A stretch of DNA of 64,000 nt from Pictodentalium vernedei. Taxonomy: Eukaryota > Mollusca > Scaphopoda > Dentaliida > Dentaliidae. The notes under the pieces were generated by a model that saw only the letters and a list, made by a program, of their open reading frames with translations, was not told where the DNA came from and ran no database searches. Positions within the stretch are counted from its first letter, which is position 1. The number at the start of each line of letters is the position of its first letter. A program made the translations under genes and the position numbers. Positions 22,340 to 32,961 of this stretch are shown piece by piece. The stretch spans positions 378,368,718 through 378,432,717 of the forward strand of contig CM062290.1 in assembly GCA_031216915.1 (NCBI GenBank), in the 5' to 3' direction.

Positions 22340-23165
22340 GAGGCAGTGGTTAATCTCTCTCCGTTTGGGTATCTATGTACCATTTTACACACCTGCAGCT
22401 GAAGACCGGTTTTTGATCATTCAGATCAGTAGGAACCGCTTTTCCACAGCAACCCAGCTTCGCAGTGACCTTCAGAATATATCCGGGGTAAATGTTTCGA
22501 CGCAGACTATCCGGGCAAGGTTGCACGAAGGTGGCCTCCGATCGAGGAGACCATGCATTCGCATTCCGTTGTCCCAGAACCACCGCCACTCACGATATGA
22601 ATGGGCCATGGACCATGTTGGATGGGCCAGAAAAGATTGGCGACCTGTCCTTTTTACAGATGAGTCAGGGCACTGCTTAGACTACACAGATAGGAGTTCT
22701 AGGGTATGGAGAAGTTCAGGAGAGCGATTCCATGCAGCCAACATTGCTGAACATGACCGCTATGGTGGAGTGTGAAAAATGTCTGGGGTGGCATCAGCTA
22801 GGATGGATGTACAAGGCTCTGTGTCCTTGACCGTGGTACATTGACTGCACAGCGGTATATTGATGATATGCCCACGTCTGAATGTATGCAGTTGCAGAGG
22901 GTGATAGATTTATTCTGATGCACGATAATGTCCGACCTCTCATTTACCATGCTGTCCAGGAGTACCGACAGAGGGAGGGGATTGAGCGCATGGACTGGCC
23001 AGTAAGATCCCCTGATCTCAATCCAATCGAAGATGTCTGGAATGAGTTGCAGCTTGCAATTTCAACCCGTCCAGTTCAGCCAATAAGTGTCCAGGAGCTT
23101 TGTGCCATGCTGGTCTAAGAATGGAATAACACCCCCACAAGAGGTGGATCAGGAACTTGACTGGG
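22340..23165 (+). pseudogene. Tc1-type transposase, frameshifted
   Basis: The first frame (22245-22775) gives a helix-turn-helix-like region, then WRPVLFTDESGHCLDYTDRS and RVWRSSGERFHAANI, which carry the first catalytic Asp. A second frame carries LCVLDRGTLTAQRYIDDMPT (~22818-22877). A third (22882-23118) carries the second Asp in MHDNVRP and the Glu in SPDLNPIEDVWNEL. There are 34 residues between the second Asp and the Glu, the DD34E spacing of Tc1 elements. At least two frameshifts and a stop (23116) make it inactive. No clear terminal inverted repeats are seen. A different MITE abuts it upstream (21936-22192). Confidence 0.88.
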
Positions 23166-23422
23166 AGCACGAAAAGGCCTTGTCAAGCTGTAATTAACAG
23201 TAATGGGTCTCATACTCGATATTGAACCCATTACAGTTCGCTCCGTCAGCTTTTTAGCAAATTTGAAAAAATTCCTTTTTTACCAATAATATTCATTTTC
23301 CATGGATATCGTATTCAAAAGCTAAACAATAATGTCAAACACAAACAAAATCTTAATTTCTATACTTAAATCATTAAAGATATAATTAAATAAAAAATAT
23401 ATACACTTTTCATAACAATATT

Positions 23423-23690
23423 TCAACTAAAACGTAAAACAGGTAGTTGGATATACTTGGTGCTTAGCAAACTTTGAGTAGTAGAGAAAAGAAAATCTTT
23501 GCTACCCGACGGAAATGATTCTAGAGAATCCATTTCTTTTAAGCTGTTAACACGGGAATTCGGTAGATTTGGCCTGGCAACAGCAAATGCCCTGTCAACA
23601 GCAGTACTGAATTCAGAAGAGGACTGGGCCAAATTATATTTAGATGATGACTGACGATACCTTACTCTAGCTACCACATTTGTAATCTGG
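23423..23690 (-). pseudogene. Degraded LINE C-terminal coding remnant
   Basis: The - strand frame has RAFAVARPNLPNSRVNSLKE then MDSLESF and KDFLF. It resembles the R-A-F-x-x-A-x-P-x-L-W-N-S-L-P ... S-L-x-x-F-K-x-x-L-K-x-x-L-F end of LINE ORF2 with several losses (the W is gone). No RT motifs remain upstream, and the rest of the region is AT-rich and featureless. Assignment rests on this pattern only. Confidence 0.45.
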
Positions 23691-24340
23691 CCGCACGAAT
23701 GAAGAAGAAATTCTAAGCAATACGATTGTCGATAAAGAAGTCGTATTGCTTTGTTCCAAATGTGACATAAGATATTCGTTCGTGGCCGATAAAGCTCTGT
23801 AGGGAGTTCACAAATAACTTATATGCAACACGTTCACCTGTATAAGGTATGTCATGCACAATACTGTCAATACAACATCAGACAGACAATTCCAACCAGA
23901 TCGCGACTGGGTCGCGATCCGGTCGAAATTCTCTGTCATCTTTCCTCCACACAAGACTGTCGAAAGTAAAGTATCGAACAAGAAACGCTACAGAATAGCA
24001 GGATTTTTAATATATTTTTCTTGATGGAGTCTTGATTTTGCAAAATGTTGTTCATAATTATCATTCCGGCGGTTTGTGTAGTGACTAGATAAGAATTATA
24101 TAACGATCTGATCAAATCTGGAAAGTGAAGGATTTTGTGGGAAATTAATTATCAATAACAAATCTCTTCACGCACAATATTATATTCATGTATTTATTTA
24201 TTTGATGTTTAATGTCACTTTCCGCATCTAAATTACAGTCCTGAGAATATTCTATATTAAAAAAAAACAATTGGATTCGAATCGCATCTTCGAGTCGAAA
24301 TTGGAGAGCGAAATATAAAATTTTCGAATATGATTAACTA
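23691..24340. other. No gene recognised
   Basis: Contains two short inverted repeats: GAAGCAATACGA-type near 23715-23760, and CCAGATCGCGACTGGGTCGC at 23895-23920. Confidence 0.45.
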
Positions 24341-24350
24341 AAGCTCTAAT

Positions 24351-24680
24351 AGTGGAGGCTGACACTATAGCGAAAAACATTTAGCACTGAATTCCCCATA
24401 CCCCAAGGCTGACACTATGGAGAAAAAATTAACATAGGATTCTCCATAGGTTTTTATCGCCATAGTGTCATTTTTTTCGCCATTGTGTCAACATTGGAGG
24501 CAGGAAAAAGATTTTAAAATCTTTTTCCTGCCTCCAATGTTGACACGATGGCGCGTAAAATGACACTATGGCGAAAAAACCATATGGAGAATCCTATATT
24601 AATTTTTTCGCCATAGTGTCAACATTGGGGTATGGGGAATTCAGTGTTAAATGTTTTCGCTATAGTGTCAGCCTCCACTA
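24351..24680. repeat. 330-bp near-perfect palindrome
   Basis: Arms run from AGTGGAGGCTGACACTATAG inward to the centre GATTTTAAAATC (~24515) and back out to its inverse. Within each arm TGACACTATGGCG-type words recur about four times. No terminal duplication of the MITE families above is seen. Confidence 0.88.
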
Positions 24681-24689
24681 CTAGCTCTG

Positions 24690-25485
24690 TAGAAAATCAA
24701 AAAATACAAATCTGTATTGATGTAAGCAACCGCACGTGCGATCATTCGATTCAGAAAGAGGACGTGTTTTACCTGCACTCAATTGGTATCGCATTTTTGA
24801 TAATAGTAATTAAATGATAACCACTAGCTCAGCGCAATAAATTAAACTAAATCTTTTTTCTGCCATAGTAATATATTTATATAGGCCTTCCATGCATTGA
24901 GCATGAACAATAAAACAAATACACACACACCTGAAACACAACTATAAACTTATAGTTATATTATTGTGCAAGTAGAACAATGTCATGCACAGCGCAGGAA
25001 CGCAATACCATGACGTTATAATTACATGTAGTTATACGTTTTGGGTCCAAATACTCAATTTCCATTGGTCAGCTAGATGAAAACGTCATGACCAAATGTA
25101 ATTCATTTTCCAATGAATACATTTGGTCGAACTTTGACCCGCATTTACGGTAGAGCTCAGTTGACAGAATGTAATTCGGGCGGTGTTTGGGCGGGTTTAT
25201 AACTTTTTGCGCCTCTCGCAGTGATCAGTGATTATAGTTTACTGATATGTAAAATAAATTGTTTTGAACATTCGTTTCGTTGCGAAAGACGGCAATTTGA
25301 CAAATTTGGGTCAATGCCGAAAACAAGTGCTCAACTCAGAGTTATGCGCTTTGTCTTTTGTGTGAGGGTGGTTTTTCGCCTCGTTCGTTCGTACATGTTT
25401 TATTTCGTCTTTCTGCTTTGTTGTTTGGTAAAACGTAGTTTAGACAGTTACGGAATGTAATTATAAGAATTGAATGCAATTTTTA
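24690..25485. other. No gene recognised
   Basis: A short palindrome GACCAAATGTAATTCATTTT ... ATTTGGTC at 25090-25128. A 79-codon frame at 25221-25460 lacks any motif. Confidence 0.45.
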
Positions 25486-25489
25486 TAAT

Positions 25490-26033
25490 CTTTATTGGAG
25501 TATGAACGTGTGGGAATGGGTACAAATTGTATGAATCCCTTCGGGATTCATACATAATTTGTACCCATTCCCGGGGACGCGGTGGCGTCGCGGTAACCGG
25601 TTCTCGTCAGATCACCGAAGTTTAGCAACGTCGAGCGCGGTTGGTAAATGGATGGGTGACCATTTCAGCGACTGATTCGTGCTCCCGCGTTGTGTCCTTG
25701 GGCAGGGCACTTCATCGCGATTGCCTTCATGGGGCACGAAGACGCTGTGTACTAAGGCGTACTGCACGTCGATGGCGCGCATGTCTTCAACCAATCTAAC
25801 CCTGCCTGTGCCGCGGTGCAGAGTTCAGAGTTACGATGTTGGAGAGCTGACAGCTTCTCGTCGTTGCTCGGTGATTCTCTCCGGGTACTCCGTCTTTCTC
25901 CACCCGTAAAACTGTCACCAACATGATATGACTCTGGCTGTTAATGTGTCGTTAATCCCTAATGAAAAAAAAATGTACCCATTCCCACACGTTCATACTC
26001 CAATAAAGATTATAAAAAATGCATTCAATTCTT
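25490..26033. mobile_element. Palindromic MITE split by a SINE
   Basis: Left arm AATCTTTATTGGAGTATGAA, centre GAATCCCTTCGGGATTC, right arm TTCATACTCCAATAAAGATT at 25994. The right arm is interrupted by the 5S-headed SINE (25573-25973). Confidence 0.82.
25573..25973 (+). mobile_element. SINE with 5S rRNA-like head
   Basis: Flanked by the duplication TGTACCCATTCCC. The head (25596-25661) reads GGTTCTCGTCAGATCACCGA, AGTTTAGCAACGTCGAGC and GGTAAATGGATGGGTGACC. These match the order of 5S rRNA (ATCTCGTCTGATCTCGGAAG, GTCGGGC, TGGATGGGAGACC) including the internal-promoter region. The body after GCGTTGTGTCCTTGGGCAGG is the same as in the tRNA-headed copies. Confidence 0.88.
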
Positions 26034-26269
26034 ACATGAACCTCATTCATACAAAAATCAGTTCATAGACGCTGAATAGTTACCAAAACAGAATGCCTTT
26101 AAAACTGCACCCTGGTTACTTTGTTATGCGAACAAGTCACGAAAGAGAGGAATATTGTAAGATATATCGATATATGCTCAGAGAGGAGGTCTCGAATTCA
26201 ATGCACCATCGCGGAAACACACTTGATGGTAATAACCAATATTTATCGTGACAACAACAATTGTTTATA

Positions 26270-26395
26270 ATCATGTTGGCTACGTTAGAGGACTTTCGTC
26301 CATGGCTTTCGTTACCCGGTCCTATCATCATAGTAGACCAGAAAATGTCCACTACAACAATCTAGTAATGCGCTACTTCCCAGACATTCCCACGG
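26270..26395 (+). mobile_element. Composite repeat, partial third copy
   Basis: GTTAGAGGACTTTCGTCCAT, TTACCCGGTCCTATCATCAT and GCGCTACTTCCCAGACATTC align in order with the 3' half of the repeat at 11150-11285. The SINE-like first part is missing. Confidence 0.45.
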
Positions 26396-26499
26396 AGACA
26401 TAAAGGAATTTAATATGTCAGACACCAAAGGTAATAAGCACAAATGCAAACAGTCAGAAAAGGATTATAAAAACAATAACTTCTTAGAATGTGACGCAA

Positions 26500-27185
26500 A
26501 AGGGTAACGCAGAATGCACAACAAATTTTAATTTTTCGCTTTCATTTTGCCCTTTAAAACATAATTATTACTTTACAAAGTGTGATTTACTGCGATTTCC
26601 GGGTTTGATTGAAAACGATAACTTCACAAGTGAAATAAGCAATCAACAATTGGGTCATGTATCCGTGCGCGCAAACGAAGACGCTGTCCCGTGGGTGTAA
26701 TGGGGACTTCATTGTTTTTTGTTTTTTTTAACCTTTTACCTTACATGAAAAGCAGACGACACTTACAAAACGATTCTTGAATGACTATTATTTTCATTTT
26801 TTGTCTCAAAAACATAGGTTATGACCCCTCATTGGAACGAGCTCGACGAGCTCGTTCCAAAGAGGGGTCATAACCTATGTTTTAGAGACAAAAAATGAAA
26901 AATACTGAAAATTAATTGGCGATTTTTGAGAATAGCGCTGGCCGGTTTTGACCGTTACGTTAGGTAAAGGGTTCAATAATATAATTATCGTTAATAATAA
27001 AAAGTAATAAACAGAGTAATCGTTTGACTGGACTGCTCACGTGAAATAATTCATTCGAGGCGAGGGACTATATTGTAAAACACTAGTGCGCATTCGCGCA
27101 CTCGTGTTTGTACAACGTCCCTCACCTCTCATGAATTATTTCACGTAATCAGTCCAGTCAAACGATTACTCTCTATTTAATAGTA
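26500..27185. repeat. Large repeat, inverted relative to 3890-4430
   Basis: ACTTCACAAGTGAAATAAGC, GTGCGCGCAAACGAAGACGC, a P1 MITE, then the hairpin AGTCCAGTCAAACGATTACT (27160). The same modules occur in reverse order and orientation at 3890-4430. Confidence 0.8.
26728..26975. mobile_element. piggyBac-like MITE (P1), nearly full copy
   Basis: Left end TTAACCTTTTACC, right end GGTAAAGGGTTCAA (TTAA mutated to TTCA). Same hairpin and inner sequence as the 8793 copy. It sits within the larger repeat at 26500-27185. Confidence 0.83.
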
Positions 27186-27260
27186 ATACACCAGAGCTGA
27201 TTTTCCTATCCGGAATATTACCAGAGTACTACAAGGCACACTAAACTTTAGAACAGCAAC

Positions 27261-27261
27261 T

Positions 27262-27296
<35 letters not shown>

Positions 27297-27651
27297 TTGG
27301 TGTTTAAGGTCACATACTTATGCACAGTGGCTAATCGTGTCCGTGACAGTTTTACGGGTGGAGGAAGCCAGAGTACCCAGAGAGAACCACCGAGTATCGA
27401 CGAGCAACTGTCAGCTCCACAACATTCTAACTCTGTTCAAGCTCCTCTCAAGCAGGGTTACAGTGGTTAAAGACATGTGCACCATCGACGTGCAGTACGC
27501 CTTAGTACACGGTGTCATCGTGCCCCCATGTAGGCAACCGGGATAAAGTGCCTTGCCCAAGGACACAACGCGGGTCGTCCCGAACGGGGCTCGAACTCGT
27601 GACCTCCAGTATAGAATTCCAACAGTCTACCACTGAGCCACCGCGTCCCCC
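27261..27651 (-). mobile_element. SINE with tRNA-like head (type T2), in cassette A
   Basis: The head on the - strand (GACGCGGTGGCTCAGTGGTA, CACGAGTTCGAGCCCC) differs from T1. Flanking AGAACAGCAAC / AAGAGCAAA and the uninterrupted sequence at 32630 in cassette B show it inserted after the duplication. Confidence 0.88.
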
Positions 27652-27782
27652 AAGAGCAAATTAAATTTCAAAATTACGTAAAAAAAACTATTTTGGGGCT
27701 ATTTCTAGAAAGTTTGTCAAGGAATGAAATGAAAAAAAAATATTGTTTTCATACTCATAATGTTCTTTCATTTTTGCAACAG

Positions 27783-27882
27783 GTCGCTCTGCTGATCAAA
27801 TTTCTTACCAAGATCAAAATGATCAACGAGTTGAGTTAGATATACTTTTAACAGAAGAACAGATGCGAGAAATGCAAGTCAG
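27783..27882 (+). CDS. Astacin-like metalloprotease, cassette A exon 1 (propeptide end)
   Basis: A 100-nt exon between a pyrimidine-rich acceptor ending AG at 27782 and a GTATGT donor at 27883. Read with two leading bases from a split codon it encodes ELDILLTEEQMREMQ. This resembles the GDI.LTEEQ stretch near the end of astacin propeptides, which blocks the active-site zinc until cleavage. The last two bases (AG) complete a Ser codon with the next exon. It is the paralogue of the exon at 32862-32961: same length, same phase, nearly the same protein. The upstream signal-peptide exon was not found. The family is assigned from the downstream exons; this short exon alone would not prove it. Confidence 0.75.
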
Positions 27883-28066
27883 GTATGTATCGAACTTTTC
27901 GTGTGTTACATAATACAGGAAAACAATTCATTTTGAGCTGTCATTGAATATTTGCAACATCTTTTACTTGTTATTGACAAAATCAAGTATCAAATTTGAA
28001 AAGGTGATAAGATGTAACTAGTTTTCGTGACAGGTAAGCACAATTACGTTTTATGGAATGAAAGCT

Positions 28067-28108
28067 GTTATGCTGTGACTACAATCACAGCGTAACAGCT
28101 TTAAAATC
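28067..28108. repeat. Short palindrome in cassette A intron
   Basis: AAAGCTGTTATGCTGTGACT and inverse AGCGTAACAGCTTT. Confidence 0.65.
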
Positions 28109-28476
28109 ATCAAATGATGTGATAGATGGAGGGGGTTATTGTGTTAATTGACTTGACTTATTGGTACGGATTATGTCAAGAAAGACAAATAAGCCATGTA
28201 GGTCAATGTATAGTTAACTAGATTAAGTTTGTAATCAGTAATCGGTTAAAAAGAACAATGTTTAATTACATCGTAGGGTAATCGCAACAAAACGTCTTCT
28301 TTCCGGGGCGGATCGCGATAAACATAAGATCAGGTTCTGTCTCATTTGCGGAAGTGGACAAAAATTTCATGGATTAAAATATTTCAAAATCGCGACTGAA
28401 TCATAAAAGCAAACGAATATAGTATCCGAGATACCATGTTTCTGCGTTTCTTTTTCTTTTAGTAAGATTCTCCTAC

Positions 28477-29053
28477 ATTTATTTATTTATTTATTGAGGT
28501 TTAACGGCACTTTCAACAGCCAGGGTCGCCTCGTGTCGGGCAGTTTTACGGGTAGAGGAAGCCGGAGTACCAGAAGAGAACCACCTAGCAAAGGCGAGCA
28601 ACTGTCAGGCTTCCCAACATACTAACCCCACACAGGCGCATTCGTTTAACCCTTTACCTAACATGAAAAGCAGACGACACTTGCAAAAAAAATTCTTGAA
28701 TAGCTAATTCTTTTCATTTTTTGTCTCAAAAACATAGGTTATGACCCCTCATTGGAACGAGCTCGACGAGCTCGTTCCAACGAGGGGTCATAACCTATGT
28801 TTTGAGACAAAAAATGAAAAGAATAATGAAAATTAATTGGCGATTTTTGAGAATAGCGCTGGCCGGTTTTGGCCGTTACGTTGGGTAAAGTGTTAAGACA
28901 AGTGCGCCATCGATGTGCAGTACGCCTTAATTTACAATGCTACCGTGCCCCCAAGTGAGCAAGGACACAACGCTGTTGCCGCAGGTGGGATTCGAACCGA
29001 GGACCTCTCGACTTGAAGCCCACACCTCTACCTACTGAGCCACCGCGCCCCCT
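28477..29053 (-). mobile_element. SINE (T1 head) interrupted by a MITE
   Basis: The tail (TTTA)n at 28477 and body continue to 28645. The body resumes at 28897 and the T1 head ends at 29053. The intervening 251 bp are a P1 MITE. Confidence 0.88.
28646..28896. mobile_element. piggyBac-like MITE (P1) nested in a SINE
   Basis: TTAA-CCCTTTACC ... GGTAAAGTG-TTAA. The SINE body is continuous across the site (CGCATTCGT / GACAAGTGCGCCATCGATGTG), so the MITE inserted after the SINE. Confidence 0.87.
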
Positions 29054-30083
29054 GATATTTTACATAACTTCAGTTATAGATAGTTTTATTATAGTTTGCA
29101 TCTGTGTACAATTCTCACTAAAATGTGGTAGCATCTTTTCATATTTGTAAGTCTTAACAATAAAGGAACGAATACGAAAAACCACGAGGTGAAAATTATG
29201 AAGACAATTCCTCTTTTTTATTTTAATTCTAATGCATAATATCGCACCATGGAGGCATAACGATTTTAACTGTAACACTTGAGCAAAGCAGTTGGCACCT
29301 TTAAATGTTCAAGGGATGATATGTGAATCAGTATTTAATCGCATTATGCTGTTTAATGGTAGAATTAGCCTGTCATAGGTCGCGTACCCCAAACTAGTCC
29401 TCAACAGGTATTTTATTAAAATTCTTCCTGATACTGAAGTAGAGTTACACCTGAAATATCAATCGGAAATGGGATACTATTAGTTATCCCGTGTCTGTTC
29501 ACGTAGTACAGGTTTTACCCACCCTCCGTCAGCCGTATCCCATTCGGCCTTCTGTTATCTATTGACAACTAAGACTGCCAATATTCGCACATACTCTGGG
29601 TCTCATTTGTTTGGTCGCGAAGCTTGGTATAAATTAAAATCAATTTGGAACAAGCTTAGAACAGTCTGAAGTTTTAATCACTCCTTTCCTTTCTTTGGGC
29701 CGGCAAATACACATTAACACCCTTAATACAGCAGTTGTTGTATAATGGCATATTCCTTTTATTATTACTCCCAGGTGAACGAATGACAATTTGACTGTCT
29801 TCCACGATAGTTACTTCCGCGTCGTGATATAAACACACGATATGAAATTCTGGAACGAGACAAATACACGATACGGAAAATTGTCGTGTGGATGAGTGGA
29901 ACTATTGTGTGTGTTTATATCGTTTACCCATTGACCAATAAAATTTCCGTTTACATCGCAGTCAATAGATAAATGTGACATATAATACAAGTAAGTTTAC
30001 GAGGAAAACAGTACTCACACATGTCCTTTGTTATTAATTTTGTGTGATGAAAGATTAATTACGTTGTTCTGTACTGTTTATAG

Positions 30084-30169
30084 TGAACAAGAGAAGCGAA
30101 ACACTATCCGAAGCGATCGCAACAGATGGGAAAACAACATTCTACCAAATAAGATTAGCAGCGACGTCA
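30084..30169 (+). CDS. Astacin-like metalloprotease, cassette A exon 2 (mature N-terminus)
   Basis: An 86-nt exon (acceptor TTTATAG, donor GTAAGT at 30170) encoding EKRNTIRSDRNRWENNILPN and then KISSDV. It covers the proprotein cleavage region and the first beta strand of the astacin catalytic domain (family pattern R-N-A-I ... R-W-x-x-x-I-V-P-Y-x-I). Compared with cassette B it has RNT for RNA and LPN for VPY, so A is the less canonical copy. It has no stop or frameshift. It ends in phase 1, so it can join either the exon at 39889 or the first exon of cassette B in frame. Which joins are used cannot be seen from DNA. Confidence 0.8.
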
Positions 30170-30441
30170 GTAAGTACTTTTTTCTTTTCCAGAATTGATA
30201 ATTTGTCAGGACACCAAAGATTAGGTCCGAGGACAGAATTTAAAAATTTTCAGACATGGTGGGTCTAGAGTTAAAAATTTCCGACAGCGTTCCGTTTCTT
30301 AGCCCGGAAATACGAACATTAAACCTAATTCAATAAACCTCTTTAAAACAATAACAAACGAAACAGGGTCATAAACATTCGGTTATTGTTATTAATTTTT
30401 TAATTATTTTTATGAATTACTTTTGTAAAAAAAATAATGCT

Positions 30442-30693
30442 TTAACCCTTTACCTAACACAGCTTTTTAAAAAAATAAATTAAATTTCACCTTTTTCGAA
30501 AAACATTCTCTTAATTTATTAATAAAACCATACAAATATGAATATCATTAGAACCGGCTCGACGAGCCGGTTCTAATGATATCCATATTTGTTTGGTTTC
30601 ATCGAGACATTTTTAAGACATTTTAGACTGTGGTCGGCTTATTTTGGTCAATTCCCTGTCCGTTTTTGGCCACTCTTTTAGGTAAAGGGTTAA
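30442..30693. mobile_element. P1-related MITE with a different core
   Basis: The same TTAA-CCCTTTACC termini, but the centre is a hairpin on GAACCGGCTCGACGAGCCGG with CATTAGAA flanks. A separate subfamily sharing only the ends. Confidence 0.78.
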
Positions 30694-30859
30694 ACTAATA
30701 GTAATGATGAACGCTTTTCACACAGATATGTCAAGATTCAAAGAGAGTAAACAAAAACGTATACAATAAGAAGAGGTTGATAAAAACAAGCTAATAAATT
30801 CTTCGAATGAAACTGACTTATTGAGCAACCCAGAACACCTAATATTTTTAAGCTCGCCT

Positions 30860-32520
30860 GACTTTCAGTCAGGGGAGCTGTTGTGATCACTCACCGTCTG
30901 TCGTTCGTGAACATGGTATTTGCGTCTTCTCCTCCAAAACCGCTGAACCAATTTAATTGAAATTTTAGATAGAAGTTTTTATGGCATCGCATTTTGATTT
31001 TGTTCAAATCAAGTTGCCTTGCCACACCCAAAAAGTGTGCTGAAATCTTTAAAAAATCTTCTTCTCATGACCAAGCAGTAGCAGAGACATGATATTTGGT
31101 GTGTAGCTTTCTTTTGAGGTGCAGACTCAGATTTGTTCAAGAGAACTTCAAGGAGCTATATTTGCCTTCGTTATGGGAGGGGCAAGAGTTTTCGCCCCGC
31201 CCAAAATTTCTATTTTCCAAACCAAGAGGCTCATTTGAACCAAATTTGACATGCTGACTTGTTAGGTCATAAGTACTTAATTTATGCAAAACAAAAAATT
31301 CCCGTCGACCCATGGGAACCGCAGGAGCTAAAAATAGAAAAAAAATTTAAAACGCCCATATATCCAAAACTACACGGCACTGATAATTATTATTTGGTTT
31401 GAAGCTTCCTTAGGACCAACAGAATGGAATGATCCAAAATAATTGCTATCGGTTTTTATCATGGGGTACTTTTTCGGGACTTTGAAAAAGTGCTGAGTCA
31501 GCATTTTGTAACACTGTGGGTAATGGGAAAAACATTTAAGGCTACTTTTCTCCCAAACCACTGCTCTGAAAGCTTTCAAGTTTCACATTTAACATCTTTG
31601 GAACATTGTTTCACACGCGTATTGTGAAATCAATCCCTGGGTCCTTATTTGGGCTCTCTATGGGAGCCCAAATGTTTAAATTAGTGAAGTATGAGGAATA
31701 TCCTTTAAAAATCTTCTTCTTCAGATCTACCAATCAAAATCTCTTGATATTTGGTGTGCAGCATCCTTAAGGGGTGAGATTCACATTTGCTCAAGCCAAG
31801 TCCCTGGGTTCATATTTGGGCTCACTGTGGGACACCCCGAATTATAACTTAGTTCAAAATGAGGAATTTGTTTTCTTTAAAGATCTTATTCTTCAGATCC
31901 AGCAGTCGGAATGTGTTGATATTTGGTATGCAGCATCCTTTGGGGATGAGATTCAAATTTGTTCAAGCCAAGTCCCTAGATTCATATTTGGGTTCACTGT
32001 GGGAACTCGAATTGTAACTTAGTTCAAAATGAGGAACTTTCTTTAAAAATCTTCTTCAGATCCAACCGTCGGAATGTTTGGATATTTAGTATGCAGCATC
32101 ATTAGGGGAGTGCGATATAAGTTTGCTCAAGCCAAGTCTCTGGGTTGATATTCGGGCTCCCTGTGGGAGCCCGAATTATAACTTAGTTCAATATGAGGAA
32201 TATGTTTCAACAATCTTCTTCACATCCACCAGTCAGAATCTTTTGATATTTGATAAACAGCATCCCACTGGAGATGAGATTCACGTTTTTTCAAAACAAG
32301 TCCCTGGGTTCATATTTGGGTGGGAGCCCGAATTATTACTTAGTTCAGTATGAGGACTATTCTTTAAAAATCGTTTTTTAGATCCTCTGGGCAGAATCTT
32401 TGGATATTTCGTATAAGCTTTTCTTAGGAGGGGCAGATACAATTTGTTAAACTCAATTCCCTGGGTTGATATTTAGGCTACCATGTCAGATGAACGCCCT
32501 CAGGCCCCATGCAGCATCTT
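30860..32520 (+). repeat. Leader plus ~165-bp tandem monomers between cassettes A and B
   Basis: The leader (30860-31050) has CTCACCGTCTGTCGTTCGTG and AAACCGCTGAACCAATTTAA. About five monomers at 31690-32500 share GATATTTGGTGTGCAGCATC, TCAAGCCAAGTCCCTGGGTT and ATTATAACTTAGTTCAAAAT at steps of 160-171 bp. Small ORFs here repeat with the monomer and are not genes. Confidence 0.85.
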
Positions 32521-32667
32521 GTTTTTATTTCTCATGTTCTTTTTACGATATAACCAACACTAATTGTTTAGTGCAGATTTTCCTACTCTGAGTATTACCA
32601 ACGAATGAGGCACATTAAATTTGGAAGAGCAAACTAAATTTCAAAATTATTAAAAGAAACAACAGAT

Positions 32668-32668
32668 T

Positions 32669-32711
<43 letters not shown>

Positions 32712-32780
32712 TTTTTTTATTTATTGGGGTTTAACGACACTCTCGACAGTCAGGTTCACCTCGTGTCGGAGATTTTTGTT
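32668..32780 (-). mobile_element. SINE tail fragment with long (TTTA)n
   Basis: (TTTA)n at 32668-32720, then TTATTGGGGTTTAACGACAC and CAGGTTCACCTCGTGTCGG, the 3' end of T3-type SINEs. It stops abruptly before cassette B exon 1. Confidence 0.7.
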
Positions 32781-32861
32781 GTTATTCCAGAAAGTTTGTC
32801 AGGGGTTCAAAACCAAGTAAATATTGTCTTTCATATCCATGTTTTTTTACTTTTTTATCAG

Positions 32862-32961
32862 GTCTCTCCGACGATCAGATTCCTTACCAACATGAACAAG
32901 ACCAACGAGTTGAATTAGATATACTTTTAACAGAAGAACAGATTCGAGAAATGCAAGTCAG
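32862..32961 (+). CDS. Astacin-like metalloprotease, cassette B exon 1 (propeptide end)
   Basis: A 100-nt exon (acceptor TTATCAG, donor GTGTGT at 32962). It encodes ELDILLTEEQIREMQ, almost identical to cassette A exon 1, while its first dozen residues differ more. Phase at both ends equals that of the cassette A exon. The flanking intron DNA also matches cassette A: the AT-rich motif near 33240-33300 matches 28360-28430. It therefore arose by segmental tandem duplication, not retroposition. The role is as for cassette A: the end of the inhibitory propeptide. Confidence 0.8.

Noticed and set aside
24351..24680. CRISPR-like or regulatory repeat cluster
   Set aside because: The repeated words lie in mirrored arms of one palindrome without unique spacers, and the genome is an animal's.
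25596..25661. A genuine 5S rRNA gene
   Set aside because: Only the inner part of 5S is present, diverged, and fused to the SINE body within target duplications.
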